DNA of 64,000 nt. It comes from Lindgomyces ingoldianus (Eukaryota; Ascomycota; Dothideomycetes; Pleosporales; Lindgomycetaceae). The DNA is taken from positions 938,665-1,002,664 of the forward strand of contig NW_022985176.1 in NCBI RefSeq assembly GCF_010093535.1. Direction: 5' to 3'. The notes below the pieces were generated by a model that saw only the letters and a list, made by a program, of their open reading frames with translations, was not told the DNA's origin and searched no databases. Positions 12,247 to 24,600 of this stretch are shown in pieces; position 1 is the stretch's first letter; the number at the start of each line of letters is the position of its first letter. The position numbers and the translations under genes are program-made.

Positions 12247-13251
12247 ATGTTCAGACGAAAGGAGGATCACAACTTAAGCGTCGTGTCCGTAGATATTGAC
12301 GCTAGGCAACAAGACTACTTCTCTCTCCCTTCGCCTTACCACGACAACATCTCCGTTGCACATACACCACACCATGATACTCGCACACTCTATGAAGACG
12401 CGCAACCAACATCACCCAAACGTTCTCGGTTCGGAAATATTCTCTCATCTTTCCTATCGCGATTCTACTACATAAAAGTCTCATCGACTGACATCGAACA
12501 CAGCACCGACCGCTCAGACCAAGACTACAAGTCCGACTCTTCCTCCGATAATCAAGAAGACCATCAACACCAACCACTCACCACAAAAAACCCCATCGAC
12601 TGGCCTGACCACGAAGAAACCCCCACCGACAAATAGTTCACAGAACTCTCTTCCTTCTCCTCTTTTCCTCTCTCTTCAACCTCTTCCTAACCTCCAACGG
12701 CCCCGCAGACGGCATCCCCCACTACCCAAAACCAAAAGAGAATCCTTTGCCCCCACCAAAGCTTCCGCTTTAAAGAACACGGAAAGAATTACACATGCTA
12801 CGAAACCAACACCACCGCATTCCAGCCGAATTACGAGTACTCGAATACCTATGAGGGATTCGATCATCTATGGCGGGAACTCCAAGGTGGGAGTCAAGGA
12901 GTCGTATATACTGGGATAAACCGCCCAGGTGGGCGAGTTCAGAGAGCCAGACTGGCGATGTTTCATTAGTTAGATTGCTTAGTGAAATTAAGGGAGGTGG
13001 TGCAGGGGTTGCGAAATGGAGAGAAGGCAAGGTTGGATGTGAGTCCGCACCATGCGTATTGGCCCCATTGCTTGGATTATCTGCAACAGGCTGTGTTGCG
13101 TCATGCGGATGATAGTGTAGAGATGAGTGAGATGTATGAGGGGCACTAGGTAAATAGTCTGTTTGGGAGTGGGAAGGAGTGTAGGAACCCCAAGTGGTTG
13201 TATGAGGCTACGGCTTGTGGGGAGGCAGAGTGTGACGGGAATGCTTTTTAA
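12247..13251 (+). pseudogene. UstYa-like (DUF3328) oxidase pseudogene
   Basis: The 129-codon start (MFRRKEDHNL...) is the hydrophilic cytosolic head of a UstYa-like protein. A single-pass membrane segment and Pro-rich linker (LFLLLFSSLFNLFLTS, then IPHYPKPKE) follow in another frame, and the catalytic part returns to the first frame from about 12796. The family's two HxxHC motifs are both damaged: the first reads MFH-stop-LDC (TAG at 12967-12969 where Gln is usual), the second AYWPHCLDYL with the first His lost. Another TAG (13147-13149) precedes the terminal KECRNPKW segment. UstYa proteins catalyse oxidative cyclisation in fungal RiPP pathways; no cluster partners are visible here. Both late stops fit CAG-to-TAG changes. 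Confidence 0.78.
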
Positions 13252-13399
13252 TAAGGAGGAACTGGTGGAGGAGATACACGTTGGGGAAGAGAAAGAGATG
13301 GAAAAGTGGATGGTGGAGAATGGAGAGAAGGGTCATATGTAATTCAGCGACATGCCAAGACTGAGGATGGAGTCGCACAGGGAATTATTGGTATTAAAG

Positions 13400-14199
13400 T
13401 TATTCAACGTTAATTTTTTCGTCTTCGCCAACGAGCCTTCTCTCAAGACTGCATCTCAAAACCCTCCTCTCTTTGCCCACATCAATGCCTTTTAATCGAT
13501 CATCATCGCGATCCCAATACACCGCCCAACCCTTCCCACCCTTCTCTTCCTCCACCACAACCAAACTCTCTTCATTATCCAATGCCAAACCCTCCTCGTC
13601 GTCCGTCCAATCCCACGGTCCAATTATATGCTCGCGTGCAACAGCACGCGGTCCATATTTCAGTTCTCGAGTTGATTTGTCGGCGTATATCCAATTGAGC
13701 TTCGGCTTAGTAGGGTTGGATGTAGGGTATGGGGGCGACGGCCGGGATAGCGAGGAATTCGGTGATGAGGGCGGTACTGTGCTAACGAGACCGAGAATGG
13801 GGGGTGCAGGGATAGGTCGATGTGGGAGGTCAGAAGTAGGGAAGGGGTGGTAGAAACCCGTGAAGGGATGCGGCGCTTCTCCATCATCACTGGTTTCAGG
13901 TAGTCGCGTCATTGGGTCCTTAGGCGACAAGTAGAGCTGCGTGTGCTTGCGCTATTAGAGCTCGGCCCTCCAGTCGAGCAGAGGCTTGTGAGGCGTACCT
14001 TGTGGTCCCGTAGGACTACAATGCTGTCATGAACTTCATCGCGTTTTTTCGACTGCGCATCGCAGTAAACATGTAAATGGAAGGGAGCTTTGCGATCTTC
14101 TGACTCGGCATCCTCGTCCAGGAGGCGTTGTTGGTGGACTGCTTCGGCGCCGCCAACCGTCGTGGGGATTGCTGTTAGGGTAAGCAGGTCGAGAACCAT
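13400..14199 (-). CDS. Conserved fungal protein of unknown function
   Basis: Two exons on the minus strand, complement(join(13400..13936,13999..14199)), 245 aa; the 62-bp phase-0 intron has a GTACGC donor and CAG acceptor. The N-terminus MVLDLLTLTAIPTTVGG is hydrophobic, then HLHVYCDAQSKKRDEVHDS, IVVLRDHKLYLSPKD, FTGFYHPFP, LNWIYADKSTRELKYGPR, IIGPWDWTDDEEGLALD and WAVYWDRDDD follow in the order seen in a widespread Pezizomycotina family I recognise by pattern but not by function. No catalytic motif is evident. The Pro/Ser-rich stretch around residues 85-135 looks like a lineage-specific insertion. It ends about 150 bp from the UstYa-like relic, tail to tail. Confidence 0.82.
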
Positions 14200-15189
14200 T
14201 CTTCAGCTGCACTCGAATTATAGATACATCGAATGAAGGGATTGCATGCGAGTTTTCGAGAAATTGAAGGCATTGTTGATTTCCAGGGATGGGTAGTTAG
14301 GTCGTGAGGTTGGCCAAGTGCAGCACGATGCGGTCATAGGTCGCAAGGATCAGGGAGCTTGGGCCAGCAGTATGGGTCTCAGTTCAAAGTCAAAGTAATT
14401 CGAATGTGCGCACCAATGTATCCTTCGGTCAAATAGCAAGGGAGATGAGAGCTTATCTCCGCCTACAACGAAACAGTTTTCCTCAAGAATTGGTAAAGGC
14501 AAGAAGGTGACTCCATGCCGTTTGCGCATCAAAAACCGCCGTAACGAAACCAAATTGGCTCCTTGTACAAAGAAATTCGAGGATTTTCTGCATTCGGCTT
14601 GGAATGCTGTTTCTTTATACAAGACTTAGCGAAGATGATCGTCTATTGCCCTTTGACGATGATCCTGCCCTCCCGGATTCGGCACGATCAAGCAAGAAAG
14701 TGGATTCAGCCAAGACAACAACGCTAGTGTACCCGGTGACAAGGGTCCAACCCGGAATCGCGTAGCAGCTTACTCCCTAGTGTAACGAACAACCTGAACA
14801 TCAACAATATGACAGCCCTCGAGCTTCCACGATATCGTTTGCGGCCAATTTAGGTCAATCTTACTGTCTGGCCGCTGCGAGTGAGGTTATTCGGATCCTG
14901 GGCCGAATCTATTGTGAAGAACAGCTCCAGAGAATCGATGATCAGTTATTACACTTGCGGCAATGTAGGCTTTTGGAGGGAGAAGGCGATCGCAGGGTTA
15001 CGTCGCCTCAAGCTGCGATATTTCTTCCATCTATTAATTAAACATATTTTCCTATATTGACAAACGGAGCATACAGGTACTACGTATAGATGGGTGGAAG
15101 CGTGGGTGGGCTGTATTGATAAAAGTAAGCGCCAATTGGCTTGCTTGTCGAGAGAACTCACAAGCAGAATTGGCCGTTGTCCGACCAAC
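14200..15189. other. Gene-poor stretch
   Basis: A 90-codon minus-strand frame at 14350-14622 is open but unrecognised and is probably decay or chance. Nothing else is supportable. Confidence 0.5.
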
Positions 15190-15830
15190 TGATCATGATA
15201 AGGCACCGATTCTCCGTCTCCCACTTAGTCAATAGCTCCGTCGTTTTCTTGACCAAGCCCTGGAAGGCACCGCCCTTTCATTGAAAAGCATCGAGCCAAA
15301 GCAACTCAAAGATTCATGGATAGTATCTTGCACGGGCACAATCGAAGATACGCAAGGCTTCTTCTTCTTCCTGCAGCCAGAGCATGTTTTGAGGTGCAAG
15401 TTCCATATGGTAAAGCACGAGGTCGCACTTCTTAAACGATACGTTGCCGTCATCGTGCTGAAGCCACCAATTGAACCAATGGTCTAGCCCTTCGATAGAG
15501 CCGTAGAGCGAGTACTCCAGCGAAGGGGTCTGATTCCATAAAAGACAACGTGAGATACCACCATCAAGAGGGCTGTGTTGATGGCTTCAGAAGTTAGAGA
15601 AATGGGGTAAGGCTTAGCGGATTTTTAGCAATCTGAACCAGCGTCTTTAACGTGGTTCATTCATACCCGTTTTATATATTCCATAGTCATATGTCTTCGT
15701 TCGCCAGCTTTGGAGGGTTGAAATGGTTGCGGTACACGAATTATAGACGAGCAAGTAGCGGTATGCACGTTGGAGTTCAGTAAATTTCTCCATTTTGACA
15801 CTAGGGTCATATCTGACGACTTCTTGGGAT
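15190..15830 (-). pseudogene. APH-fold phosphotransferase pseudogene
   Basis: Minus-strand relic of a fungal APH/choline-kinase-like phosphotransferase. Near 15735-15660 one frame reads VPQPFQPSKAGERRHMTMEY, which matches the ATP-side hinge region. From about 15530 another frame gives LEYSLYGSIEGLDHWFNWWL, then LVLYHMELAPQNMLWL and LRIFDCARARYYP, followed by stops at 15325-15323 and 15286-15284. Relative to the family's catalytic HxDxxxxN and DW motifs, the catalytic Asp is Glu (HMELAPQN) and the metal-binding Asp is followed by Cys. Frame changes and stops exclude a functional kinase. The start is lost and the ends are approximate. Confidence 0.65.
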
Positions 15831-16480
15831 GACTTTCTTGCTGTAGTGGCCCAAAGGGATATACTACAATCTCTGCAGGTGGATTGGAGCAGGATGCTAT
15901 AATTTCTGTCCAAGCGGTGGCCCCTTAGTGAGTTCAGGAGAGAAGTTATGTTGGCCTGTGATAGTTGCTTCAGGCGGAGTAGAGTCCCATTCCGCCATAG
16001 CCACGAGGGGTTTTGTCGCGAGTTTGTAGTTCATGAGGCGAATGAGTTATATTGTATTTCCGCGTTAGAATATTCTTAGCCCAACAGCTTTAGCCTTTCT
16101 GGCCTGTTGAAGGCGTTGCTGGTCAAGGAATGTAAAATGTACTGCCTTTCGATATGCTGTCAAGCTAGCCTAGTTTCTATACAAGTGTATTTGGCAGTCC
16201 AATAGCTTGAGGATAGATTCCCAAGATCTAGGGTATTGTGAAAGTGAGTAATTTTTAAACAAGCGTTGACCATATGATGTGCGTCTTTAGGCAAAGGTAT
16301 ATGGGTGGGAAGGATCTCGCTAGCAGTATGAGTCATACGGCACATTACGCGCCTTCAGTGTTAACGCGCTCCTACGCGCCTCGCCACAATAACTGCTACA
16401 TAAAACCTTGGTGGCTTGGTGTTTCGCTTTTCTCGGGTTGACATCCCTTCACTACACGTTGCACAAACTCGAGGCACCGG
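15831..16480. other. Intergenic
   Basis: No gene seen between the APH relic and the AIG2-like gene. Confidence 0.55.
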
Positions 16481-17131
16481 ATGGGTTCCAGGGACGACAA
16501 ACCTGGCGCCCAGGAGCATGAACCGTCTCCTGAAATTCCGCTGGAGGCCAGAATCCCCCAACCTCCTCCTCTACCCCTAATATCTAGCGCGGCACCCCTG
16601 CCATTCCTTCCGTTACGGCCTGTCCCACAACTTTCCCTTCCCAAACTTAGCAACACCGTTTACCATAGGGTCATGAAATTAGAGCACCCGCCCAACAAAC
16701 TTATTCGTCCTACACCGCAATTCACGCCTTGTCACATGTTCTTCTATGGCTCACTAATGGACCCCAAGACACTTAAAAATATCTTAGAACTTCCCTCCAC
16801 TCCCGTTCTCCAGCCTGCTTCAGTCACAGATTTTGCGACGAAAATGTTTGGTATATATCCCACTCTGTATCCAAAGAAGGACAGCAAGGTCACAGGAATG
16901 GTATGGGAGGTTACTCTCGAATCTCAATTCAAAAGGTTAGAAGAGTACGAGGGGTCAGCTTACACATGGTGCGAATGCGATGTTGAATGGGATAACGGAC
17001 AGGTTTTGAAAGACTGCCGGACCTTCTGCTGGGCAAGCGATGTGGAAAGTGGAGACTTGGAAGACGGGGATTTTGATATGGAGAGGTATCGCCGACATTT
17101 CAGGAGACCCGATCGTTCCACCAAGGGCTGA
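16481..17131 (+). CDS. AIG2/GGCT-like protein (gamma-glutamylcyclotransferase fold)
   Basis: Single exon, 216 aa. After a Pro-rich N-terminal ~80 residues, the domain starts with MFFYGSLMDP (substrate-loop YGSL, residues ~89-92), continues through GMVWEVT and reaches FKRLEEYEGSAYTW (residues ~150-163), which carries the family's Tyr-Glu-Gly motif and the probable catalytic glutamate. Intact relatives include gamma-glutamylcyclotransferases, gamma-glutamylamine cyclotransferases and the plant AIG2 proteins; the substrate here cannot be told. Later in-frame Met codons (for example residue 65) could be the true start, since the N-terminal extension is low-complexity. Confidence 0.78.
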   Translation: MGSRDDKPGAQEHEPSPEIPLEARIPQPPPLPLISSAAPLPFLPLRPVPQLSLPKLSNTVYHRVMKLEHPPNKLIRPTPQFTPCHMFFYGSLMDPKTLKNILELPSTPVLQPASVTDFATKMFGIYPTLYPKKDSKVTGMVWEVTLESQFKRLEEYEGSAYTWCECDVEWDNGQVLKDCRTFCWASDVESGDLEDGDFDMERYRRHFRRPDRSTKG

Positions 17132-17998
17132 GGGTGAGGAATACGCCAAATCAGTTCACTGGAGTGCAGGAGGCACCCCAGGAACACACTTGCAACTGCG
17201 GCAGAGGAAACAACAAATGATTGATTGAACCCACGTCGCGCGGCCCTTAATTCGGTAAGATCGCATCCTATGGAGCTCGTCATACATCTCCTCGTCTCTA
17301 GAGTCTAAGCACGATATAAACGAATTGCTAGTTAAATCCCGTAAGGATTCGCTCCTAGGCACCTAAGTTAATGTATCCAACCATTCGACTACACCATCGT
17401 GCTTTCCAAGGTTCTATTCCTTCCAGAACACGTGGCATTTCCCCCGATCGGCCATGTCGCGAGCTGAACCGAACATTTCGCAATATCAACAAGGAGAGAG
17501 ACATCAGATCGGATCAGAACAGATCAAAATCAATTGAGAGTTCATGCTTCATTCCTCATTCTCTCTCATCTCGTCTCTCTCCACCTCAGGCACCATGTAG
17601 TTGCCTCACCCATCGACTCATAATCCACATTATATACATCCATCTAAAATGCAATATGCAAGACCGACAGTGTAAAACAAGGGAATCTATACATAATCCA
17701 CCACCTCACAGTCGCACGTAGGTGAACCCAGTCATGCTTTAGACCAGGTTGAATCAAAAAGCGTTAGTCAACGCCTAAACAACCCCCCCCCAACTCCCAG
17801 TGCAATGTAAAAGCGCACGCAACCTACGAAAAAAAGACTACGTTAAGATGCCCCCAGTTTACTTTTGAATGTTTGCAGAGAGCCGTATGAAGTGAGTTCT
17901 TTGATGCGATCATCCCCAAAAGATAATATACTGAATGGAACAGGAGACTTTGAGACTCTGAACGTGTTACATCAGAGACCAAATTCGATCATTCGAGA
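17132..17998. other. Intergenic
   Basis: Lies between the convergent 3' ends of the AIG2-like gene and the TM9SF gene. No gene seen; both 3' UTRs probably lie here. Confidence 0.6.
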
Positions 17999-20300
17999 TT
18001 AATCGGCTTTGATAGCGCTATACATACATTCACACATTAGCAGAGCTCTTTATCCAAAAAAAAAACTCTTATTTCCACAGAAAGAGGAGAAGAAATCGAA
18101 ACCACATACCTATAAATCCTCCTAACAAAAGCATAAGCGGACAAAAACCCAATAGTTCCCGTCAACAGCCCATAGACCGCACAGGCCAGGAATCCGTAGC
18201 AGAAGAACAGGAGGCTGGACACAAAGCCAGTGATGTGGAGTTTGGCGAAATAATACCAAACCAAGTAGCCGAAGATCCAGACACTGCTGCTGCCGCCAAC
18301 TATGAAGGATTGCCACCACCAGTGGTAGTTCTATAGTGAGTTACTTAAGTTAGCTTTGGGGATTCGGGAGTGTGGGGTGGACGGATACTGACCTCAGTGC
18401 AGAGTTGTACGTATGTTGCGACGATCGTAACCTCGATGACTGTGACGACTAGGATGACGCTGACGACGGACATGAAGCCAAAAACGTAGTAATATCCGCT
18501 CTTGTCTTGCCACAAGCTCTTGAAGACGAACATCAGCTCGATGAAAATGACTGCAAAGGGGATGAAGCCTGCAACGAGGATGGCCTGAAAACTCTTCGTA
18601 TACCATGACTGGGACGGAATCTGGCGCGGGATGGCGTTCGCCTTGATTGGGTGGCTCCAGGCATCAACCATGACATATCCAATTCTACCACCGATGTAGA
18701 CGAGTGGCACTTGAATGAGAAGCCACAGAAGAACGAGTCCAACGAGCGTACCAAACGGGATTGCAGTACTGGATGCTTGAGCCCATACGAAGAGATTAAG
18801 GATGAAGACCGTAGCAAAGAGCAGTCCTGGAATGAGTGTGGCAGTAACCAAAACGTTCTTTTGCCACAACTGCCCACCGAAAGTCTTATATACCCGGGAA
18901 GAGAAGTAACCGGAGAACAGGCCAGCAACAACGAAGAGCCCCGTTCCCACGCTGACGTAACCACCGCGGAAACTTGGATTGAGCACACCGAAGGAGCTCA
19001 GAACCAGAAGCCCAGCAGCCATGAAAATGAGCTGTGTGCCGGAGCCGACAAGTGGTGCAAGGAGTCCTCCATACGAAGGAGCGCGGAAAACGTCACCATG
19101 AATCAGCTTCCAGCCCGTAATGTCATCCAACGATTCTTCATCGGACGATATATCGGCTTCTCCCTCTACATCTCCAATCTGGTCGAGGAGACCGCTCTTC
19201 TCAACACTTTTCCTTGGCGACTTGGCGCCCCGGACCCGTTTTGGCTTGGCTTTCCCATCTTCCAATCCGCCTTCCTTGTAGACTTTGATATCTCCACGAA
19301 CCGTGCGTGCCAGGATGACAGCGACGACTGCTGTGAGTAGTCCAGCAATAACCAAAGAGTTGACAATCGCTAGCCAGTGAATGTTGGAGCTGTTATCCTG
19401 AGCCACAAAATACATATCCCAGCGGTTTTGCCATTCCAGTTTGGGCTCTGGTCGGAAGTACACCGAGTACGTGTACGGAATGGTCAGAGTAGCCCCATCC
19501 GTTTCATCGATCTCCCCGGTGCTGTTGGACTTTGTGATCAGCTCCAGGCGATTCTCAGTTTGTATGTTTCCGGGAAGACCGCCATCGGTGCGATTGCCGG
19601 CTTCGATACTCTTTGGAAAGACCTCGAATCCAACAATCACCTTTTTCTTTTGGGCTCCGTCCTTCCCTGGCGCATCGTGGAAGCGAATGACAAGTGTCAC
19701 GTGATTATTGAGGAAGTACCGCGGTTCTGCACCTGGAGACGATACAACCTCTTCGCCAATCTTGAAACCCGCCGCATAGTATTTCCGGGTCTTGTCTGTT
19801 GTCTGAAAGCTTGTAGCTCCGGGTAGGTTGTCCACGATCCACTCCGCCACATAGCCACCCCGAATCAGCTCCTTTGTCCTTTTCAGCCCAGCTCTGTCGA
19901 TCGTGTGGCTGCACAGGTACCGAGCTTCCTCATCCGTTCCCATGACCAGTTCATAATCCGAGACGGTGATGCGATCGCCACGGAGGACTTCTCCGAGGTT
20001 GAGGGACAGACTCGCTCCGCTGGTGAAGCGCCCTGTGCGGATACGGCCCGTCGGAGGGCATACAAAGGGCAGCTCGGTGTAAGCATATTGAAGTTCGCTG
20101 TTGTCCGAGTAGACTTTGTTCACGAAGAGCGGTATGGTTTCGCCATCGTGGTAGCTTTTAATCGAAAAGCCTGAAATGAGACATCAGCGGGAGAAAACCA
20201 GACAATTTCTTATTGCCAGTGGCATACCGGGAATGTAGAAGGCCTGACTGAGGACCAGCAATGAGCAGAAAATGGTGCTTCTCCTCACGTCGGCATGCAT
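17999..20300 (-). CDS. TM9SF / EMP70 endomembrane protein
   Basis: Four exons, complement(join(17999..18017,18110..18330,18393..20170,20228..20300)), 696 aa; all junctions keep frame. The signal peptide (IFCSLLVLSQ) is followed by the mature start AFYIPGFSIKSYHDGE. The lumenal domain carries LPFVCPPTG and LGEVLRGDRI, typical of nonaspanins. About nine membrane segments follow, including the region with FRAPSYGGLLAPLVGSGTQL and the YHWWWQSF motif created by splicing. The last 6-codon exon adds the C-terminal AIKAD, a KxD-type COPI/Golgi-retention signal. TM9 proteins act in Golgi/endosome sorting and adhesion; yeast has three paralogues (EMP70, TMN2, TMN3), so no symbol is assigned. The GTCAGT donor of the second intron is weak but required by homology. 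Confidence 0.93.
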
Positions 20301-21662
20301 TGTGGTGAAAGAGATGTCGCAAGCGAAGCAGCCCAAGTCGTGAACGCGCGGCGGGTAGCCGGAACAGTATGCGCGGGAGAGCCCACAACATCCAGCAGGA
20401 GCGGGCTGGTGGGGTTTGAGAATATAAAATGGGCGTTGAGATTAGAGTGCCGAATACGAAAGGGCTGGAGTGGCTTCTGGGAATCTGGGGAATTCGATGG
20501 TGCAGGGAAAGGGTAGGAGCGCCTTCAGGGTCGCTGTAGCACAGCTCTGCGGTGCGATGCGATGCAGTCGATACAGGCTAGGCTGAGGGTGAGTGAATAA
20601 CGAGTGTAATTGGCACAGAAGGCCTTTGTTCTAGCGCTGACGAAGAGGAGCGCGAGGTTTTGCAATGGGTGAAATGAGCAAGGAGAGCGCGTCCTGCCTT
20701 CGAAGCTGGGGGGCTTTGAGTGCGAATTGAATTAGAGGGATTGCGCAAGGCTTGCGTAAAGGAATGGCTCCGGCTCTCGCGTTATCAGCCCCTCCCTGCC
20801 CAATCGGAGCTTCAACATCCCGCATTCACATTCAAAATGGCGTCTGTCGTCATGTAGCACCAAGGCGCCTCAATTCAACTCTTAATCCATCTCGACGCAC
20901 GTGGAATGCAGTCCATTTCTATTGTACTTCACTTCTGCAACCCGCCCCCTAATAGCCTTATTACTCCAGCATTTGGTTCCCCGCAACATCGACGGAGCAC
21001 GGTCCGAATGTGGTGGTTGCGCAACACACTGAGGGTATTTAAAGATCGGACAGGGATCACGAAGGAACACCTCAACACATTCTTCAGGCAAAAATTAAAT
21101 GCACGCACGAACAACATGCAGGCCAGTGAATCGCGAGTCGTGTGAACCGTTTCGCCGAGACTCGATCGCCAGAGCCTCAGTTCGCTTCCCTCTATTATCT
21201 TGTCAGGGCTTGTCTGATTCCTGTCCGAGTTGGCTGTCCCATGCTGTGCCAAAAGCTCTCCATCCCCTTCATGTGGGAGGTATACGAGTGGATATAAAAG
21301 ATAAGACCCTGATATTCAACGCCGTTTCCGAATAAAAATCCGAGCAGTCCTCCGATGCAAACTGTATACGCCGTCGATCTTGATGCCTCGAAAAGATTAT
21401 TTTGCAGCCAAGTCCCCCAACACCATGCTTTGTTACAGACATATTGAACAGAAAATGGAAATGTGATGATTAGTAGTGTAGAGCTGGTGACTTTTCGAGT
21501 TGATTCGTCTAATAACATTACAAGATCGTAAGGAGGGCCTACGTATTTGTGGGAAGCTGTGGTATGAAGGATGAAGGAAGCTACGGCTAGGTATCGTGGT
21601 ATTAGGCCAAATGTGTCGTCAAAAAGCCGAAGGCATGGAGGGCGTTACCTATATCATGTCGG
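20301..21662. other. Intergenic
   Basis: 5' flank of the TM9SF gene and 3' flank of the histidine-kinase gene. Overlapping short frames only; no gene seen. Confidence 0.6.
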
Positions 21663-24600
21663 TCATGACAAGGGAGATATGTTAGGTGTTCCTAGATCAT
21701 CGCGGGTTCTAGGTACTATAGTACTATTTACTGGGCCTGGTATGCTCGTTTGTGGTTGTTTCGCACGCCCGTTCGGTTTGGAAGACGATGCCTCGGCTAT
21801 AGGAGGCGGCGTCGTCGCTTCTCCTTCTTCCTCTGGGATCGGAGGACAGTACGTTCGAAGCACATGTTTTAGTGCCGGACGTCTGATCGGCTTTGACAGA
21901 AAGAAGTTCATACCGCAATCGTAACACTCTCGGATATTACTCTCTTCAGAGTACTATAGACCAGTCAGCCGAATCTCCTTTGACCTTGCCACTGATACTT
22001 ACAGCAGTGAGAGCCACGATTGGTGCCGAGAAGCCCGATTGGCGTATAAGTCGTGTGGATTGGAGACCGTCGAGGTTTGGCATCTTAGTTAGTCAGCCAT
22101 GAACCAGCTACTGCGGTGAATAAAGCTTACCTGAACGTCCATGAAGATTAGATTGTACGGAGTCTGGCGTTCCATGCTTTCTTTCACCTTATCCAACGCC
22201 TCCTGGCCATCTGCCAATGATTAGTGGGCAAGATCGTTGAATCGTTGGGGCAAAGTACCTTTCGCGACAGTGACATCGTACACATCCTCAAGCTTGAGCA
22301 TGCGCAGAACTACTTCCTGATTTGTTTTATTATCTTCAGCGACAAGTACCTTGACTTTATCTCCTCGCTGTGTCGCTTCCGCAGTGACACGCTCCATCGC
22401 AGCGGATTGTGAATTGGGGGATTCCAACGGTGGATTGGACGCAAAGAATGGCTGGCTTAGCCCCACCAGGCGGGGCTTTGCATCAGTGTCAAACGCAACA
22501 GGTCCCGTAGACGTAGTTACGCCAACGGCATTGCTAGTGGCAGATTGAATGGATCTCCCAGAAAGAGCATCATCATTCATCGTCTGACGATGGCGTGGTT
22601 CGTCCGTGGATAAGCTATGCCTGCCTGCGCCTTCCTCAGGCCCGGGGTTGATGTTGCTTGAGCTTGCGGTGCTGTCGGGTCGACTAGTGATATGCCTGAG
22701 AGGAATGTCCATAGTGAACACGCTTCCATGGCCAACCTCACTCCTCATCCGCATTGTGCCTTTCATCAGCCCGGCAAGCTGAGAGCAGATGCTCAGGCCT
22801 AAGCCAGTACCACCGTACTTCTTGCTTAAGCCCAAATCACCCTGGACGAAGGGCTCGAAGATCTTGTCGTGCAAGTTGTCAGGAATACCCGGTCCGGTAT
22901 CTTCCACTTCAAACTCAAAGGAAAGCCATCGTCCAGGGGGTGGGGTCGAGGTCCTCTCTTGGGCGAAAACATGGGAGTATGCGGCTGCTTTGTCGAAGGC
23001 ATTGATGGCATTAGCAGTGTCGAACTGGTTTGGGGTCATTACCGAGACTGCCCCGACCTCAGAGCTAGATGCGCGGCCACGAGTCTTCGAGTTTCGGGTT
23101 GAACTCTGCCTTGACTTCAGCGATCCCTTGCGGCTGTCTGTCATGGAAGCTTCCCCGAGGCACCGTATTGTGATGAGAACAGAGCGTCCTTTGGGCGTAA
23201 ACTTCAGACTGTTCGAGACCAGGTTGATGACGACTTGGAGGATTCTGTGCTGATCGCCATACAATATCATGTCCTTTAGACGTCCAAGCCCGAATGGTGC
23301 CAAGTCGCTGCGCTCATTTGGCCGGCCGCTTTCCTCGACGTTAGCGTCGTACGGGCCCTCAAATTTCACTTTGAGGTCTATACCACCGTCTTTTGCTTGT
23401 CGCTCAAAAATCGCGAGTACTTGAGAGCTGATATCGCGTAGTCGGAATTCTTTCTCGTCTAGACTAAGTTGTTGGCCAACTTGATTCTTGCTGTTGGATG
23501 TCAAACGGGATAATTTTGAGGCTCAGACAGGAGAAAGCTTACCTGAAAGTCAGGAGGTCAGTCAGTAAATTAAGAAGAAGGTCTCCACTCTTGTAGATGA
23601 TTCCAAGCGAGCGCTTAATCTTAACAGGATCGTCCTCGGACATGCACACAGCAGTCATGCCAAGAATACCGTTAAGAGGCGTCTTGAGCTCGTGTGAAAT
23701 ATTTGCAATGAATAGGGTTTTACTCTCGTTAGCAGCTTCGGCAGCCTTCTTGCTCTGCTCTAACTCAGCAGTCCTTTGTTGGACTCTCTCTTCCAACTTC
23801 TCGTACTGCATCATGAGCTCGTCCGTCATCTCATTGAACGTTTTTGTAAGATCTGTCAGTTCATCGTGTATAAAGTGCTTGCGGTCTTTGACTTTGCCAG
23901 GTATTCGGAATTGCCGTCGCCTTTCTTCCTCTCTTCTCTCCACTCTTGTTTTCTTAGGACGTCGGCCAAACTTCTTCACTTGACCAAACCATCCTTCTTT
24001 GCGTGCAAGTTCCTCAGCATGATCATCGTCAGCGCCATCATGCTGGGAGTGCAGGCTATCGTCCTCAAACCCAGGGGGTGCAACTGACTTTTCTGTCGCA
24101 TCTCGTAATCGACGAATTGGCCTGCTCAAGAAATGGGCAACCGGAAAGGCAAGGACTAGTATTCCGCCCATGGTACCAAACACACAGGCTACGATGATAC
24201 TGCGAAGGTGGTATATAGGGGCCCAAACCTCGGAATGTGACTGTTCGACTACTAAAATCCAGTCAACGAAAGGATTACTGATGAGCGCATATCCAACGGC
24301 CACGTTGTGGCCCGCTTCGTTTTTCGTGGAGATAATACTACCAGCATTATTACTGGCATCGGTGATTTGTGTATAGCCCTTTTTGATTGCAGGGAACTTG
24401 TTCCAGTCGAAAGGAAGGGGACTGGTGATATTATTAAAGTCAGAGTGTCTGCTCTTTACGGCATTTCTATTCGTTGGTGCAATAAGAAAGCGCACGAATT
24501 CAGTCTGGGGCACGGTCTGGTTATCCGCGCCACCTATCGTTCCGGAAGGAAATTTGTTCGTCGAATTGTTTGGCGCAAATATCATTGTCATGCCAGTATC

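Noticed and set aside
12247..14199. RiPP biosynthetic cluster around the UstYa-like sequence
   Set aside because: The UstYa-like gene is dead and no precursor peptide, UstYb, P450 or other partner lies nearby.
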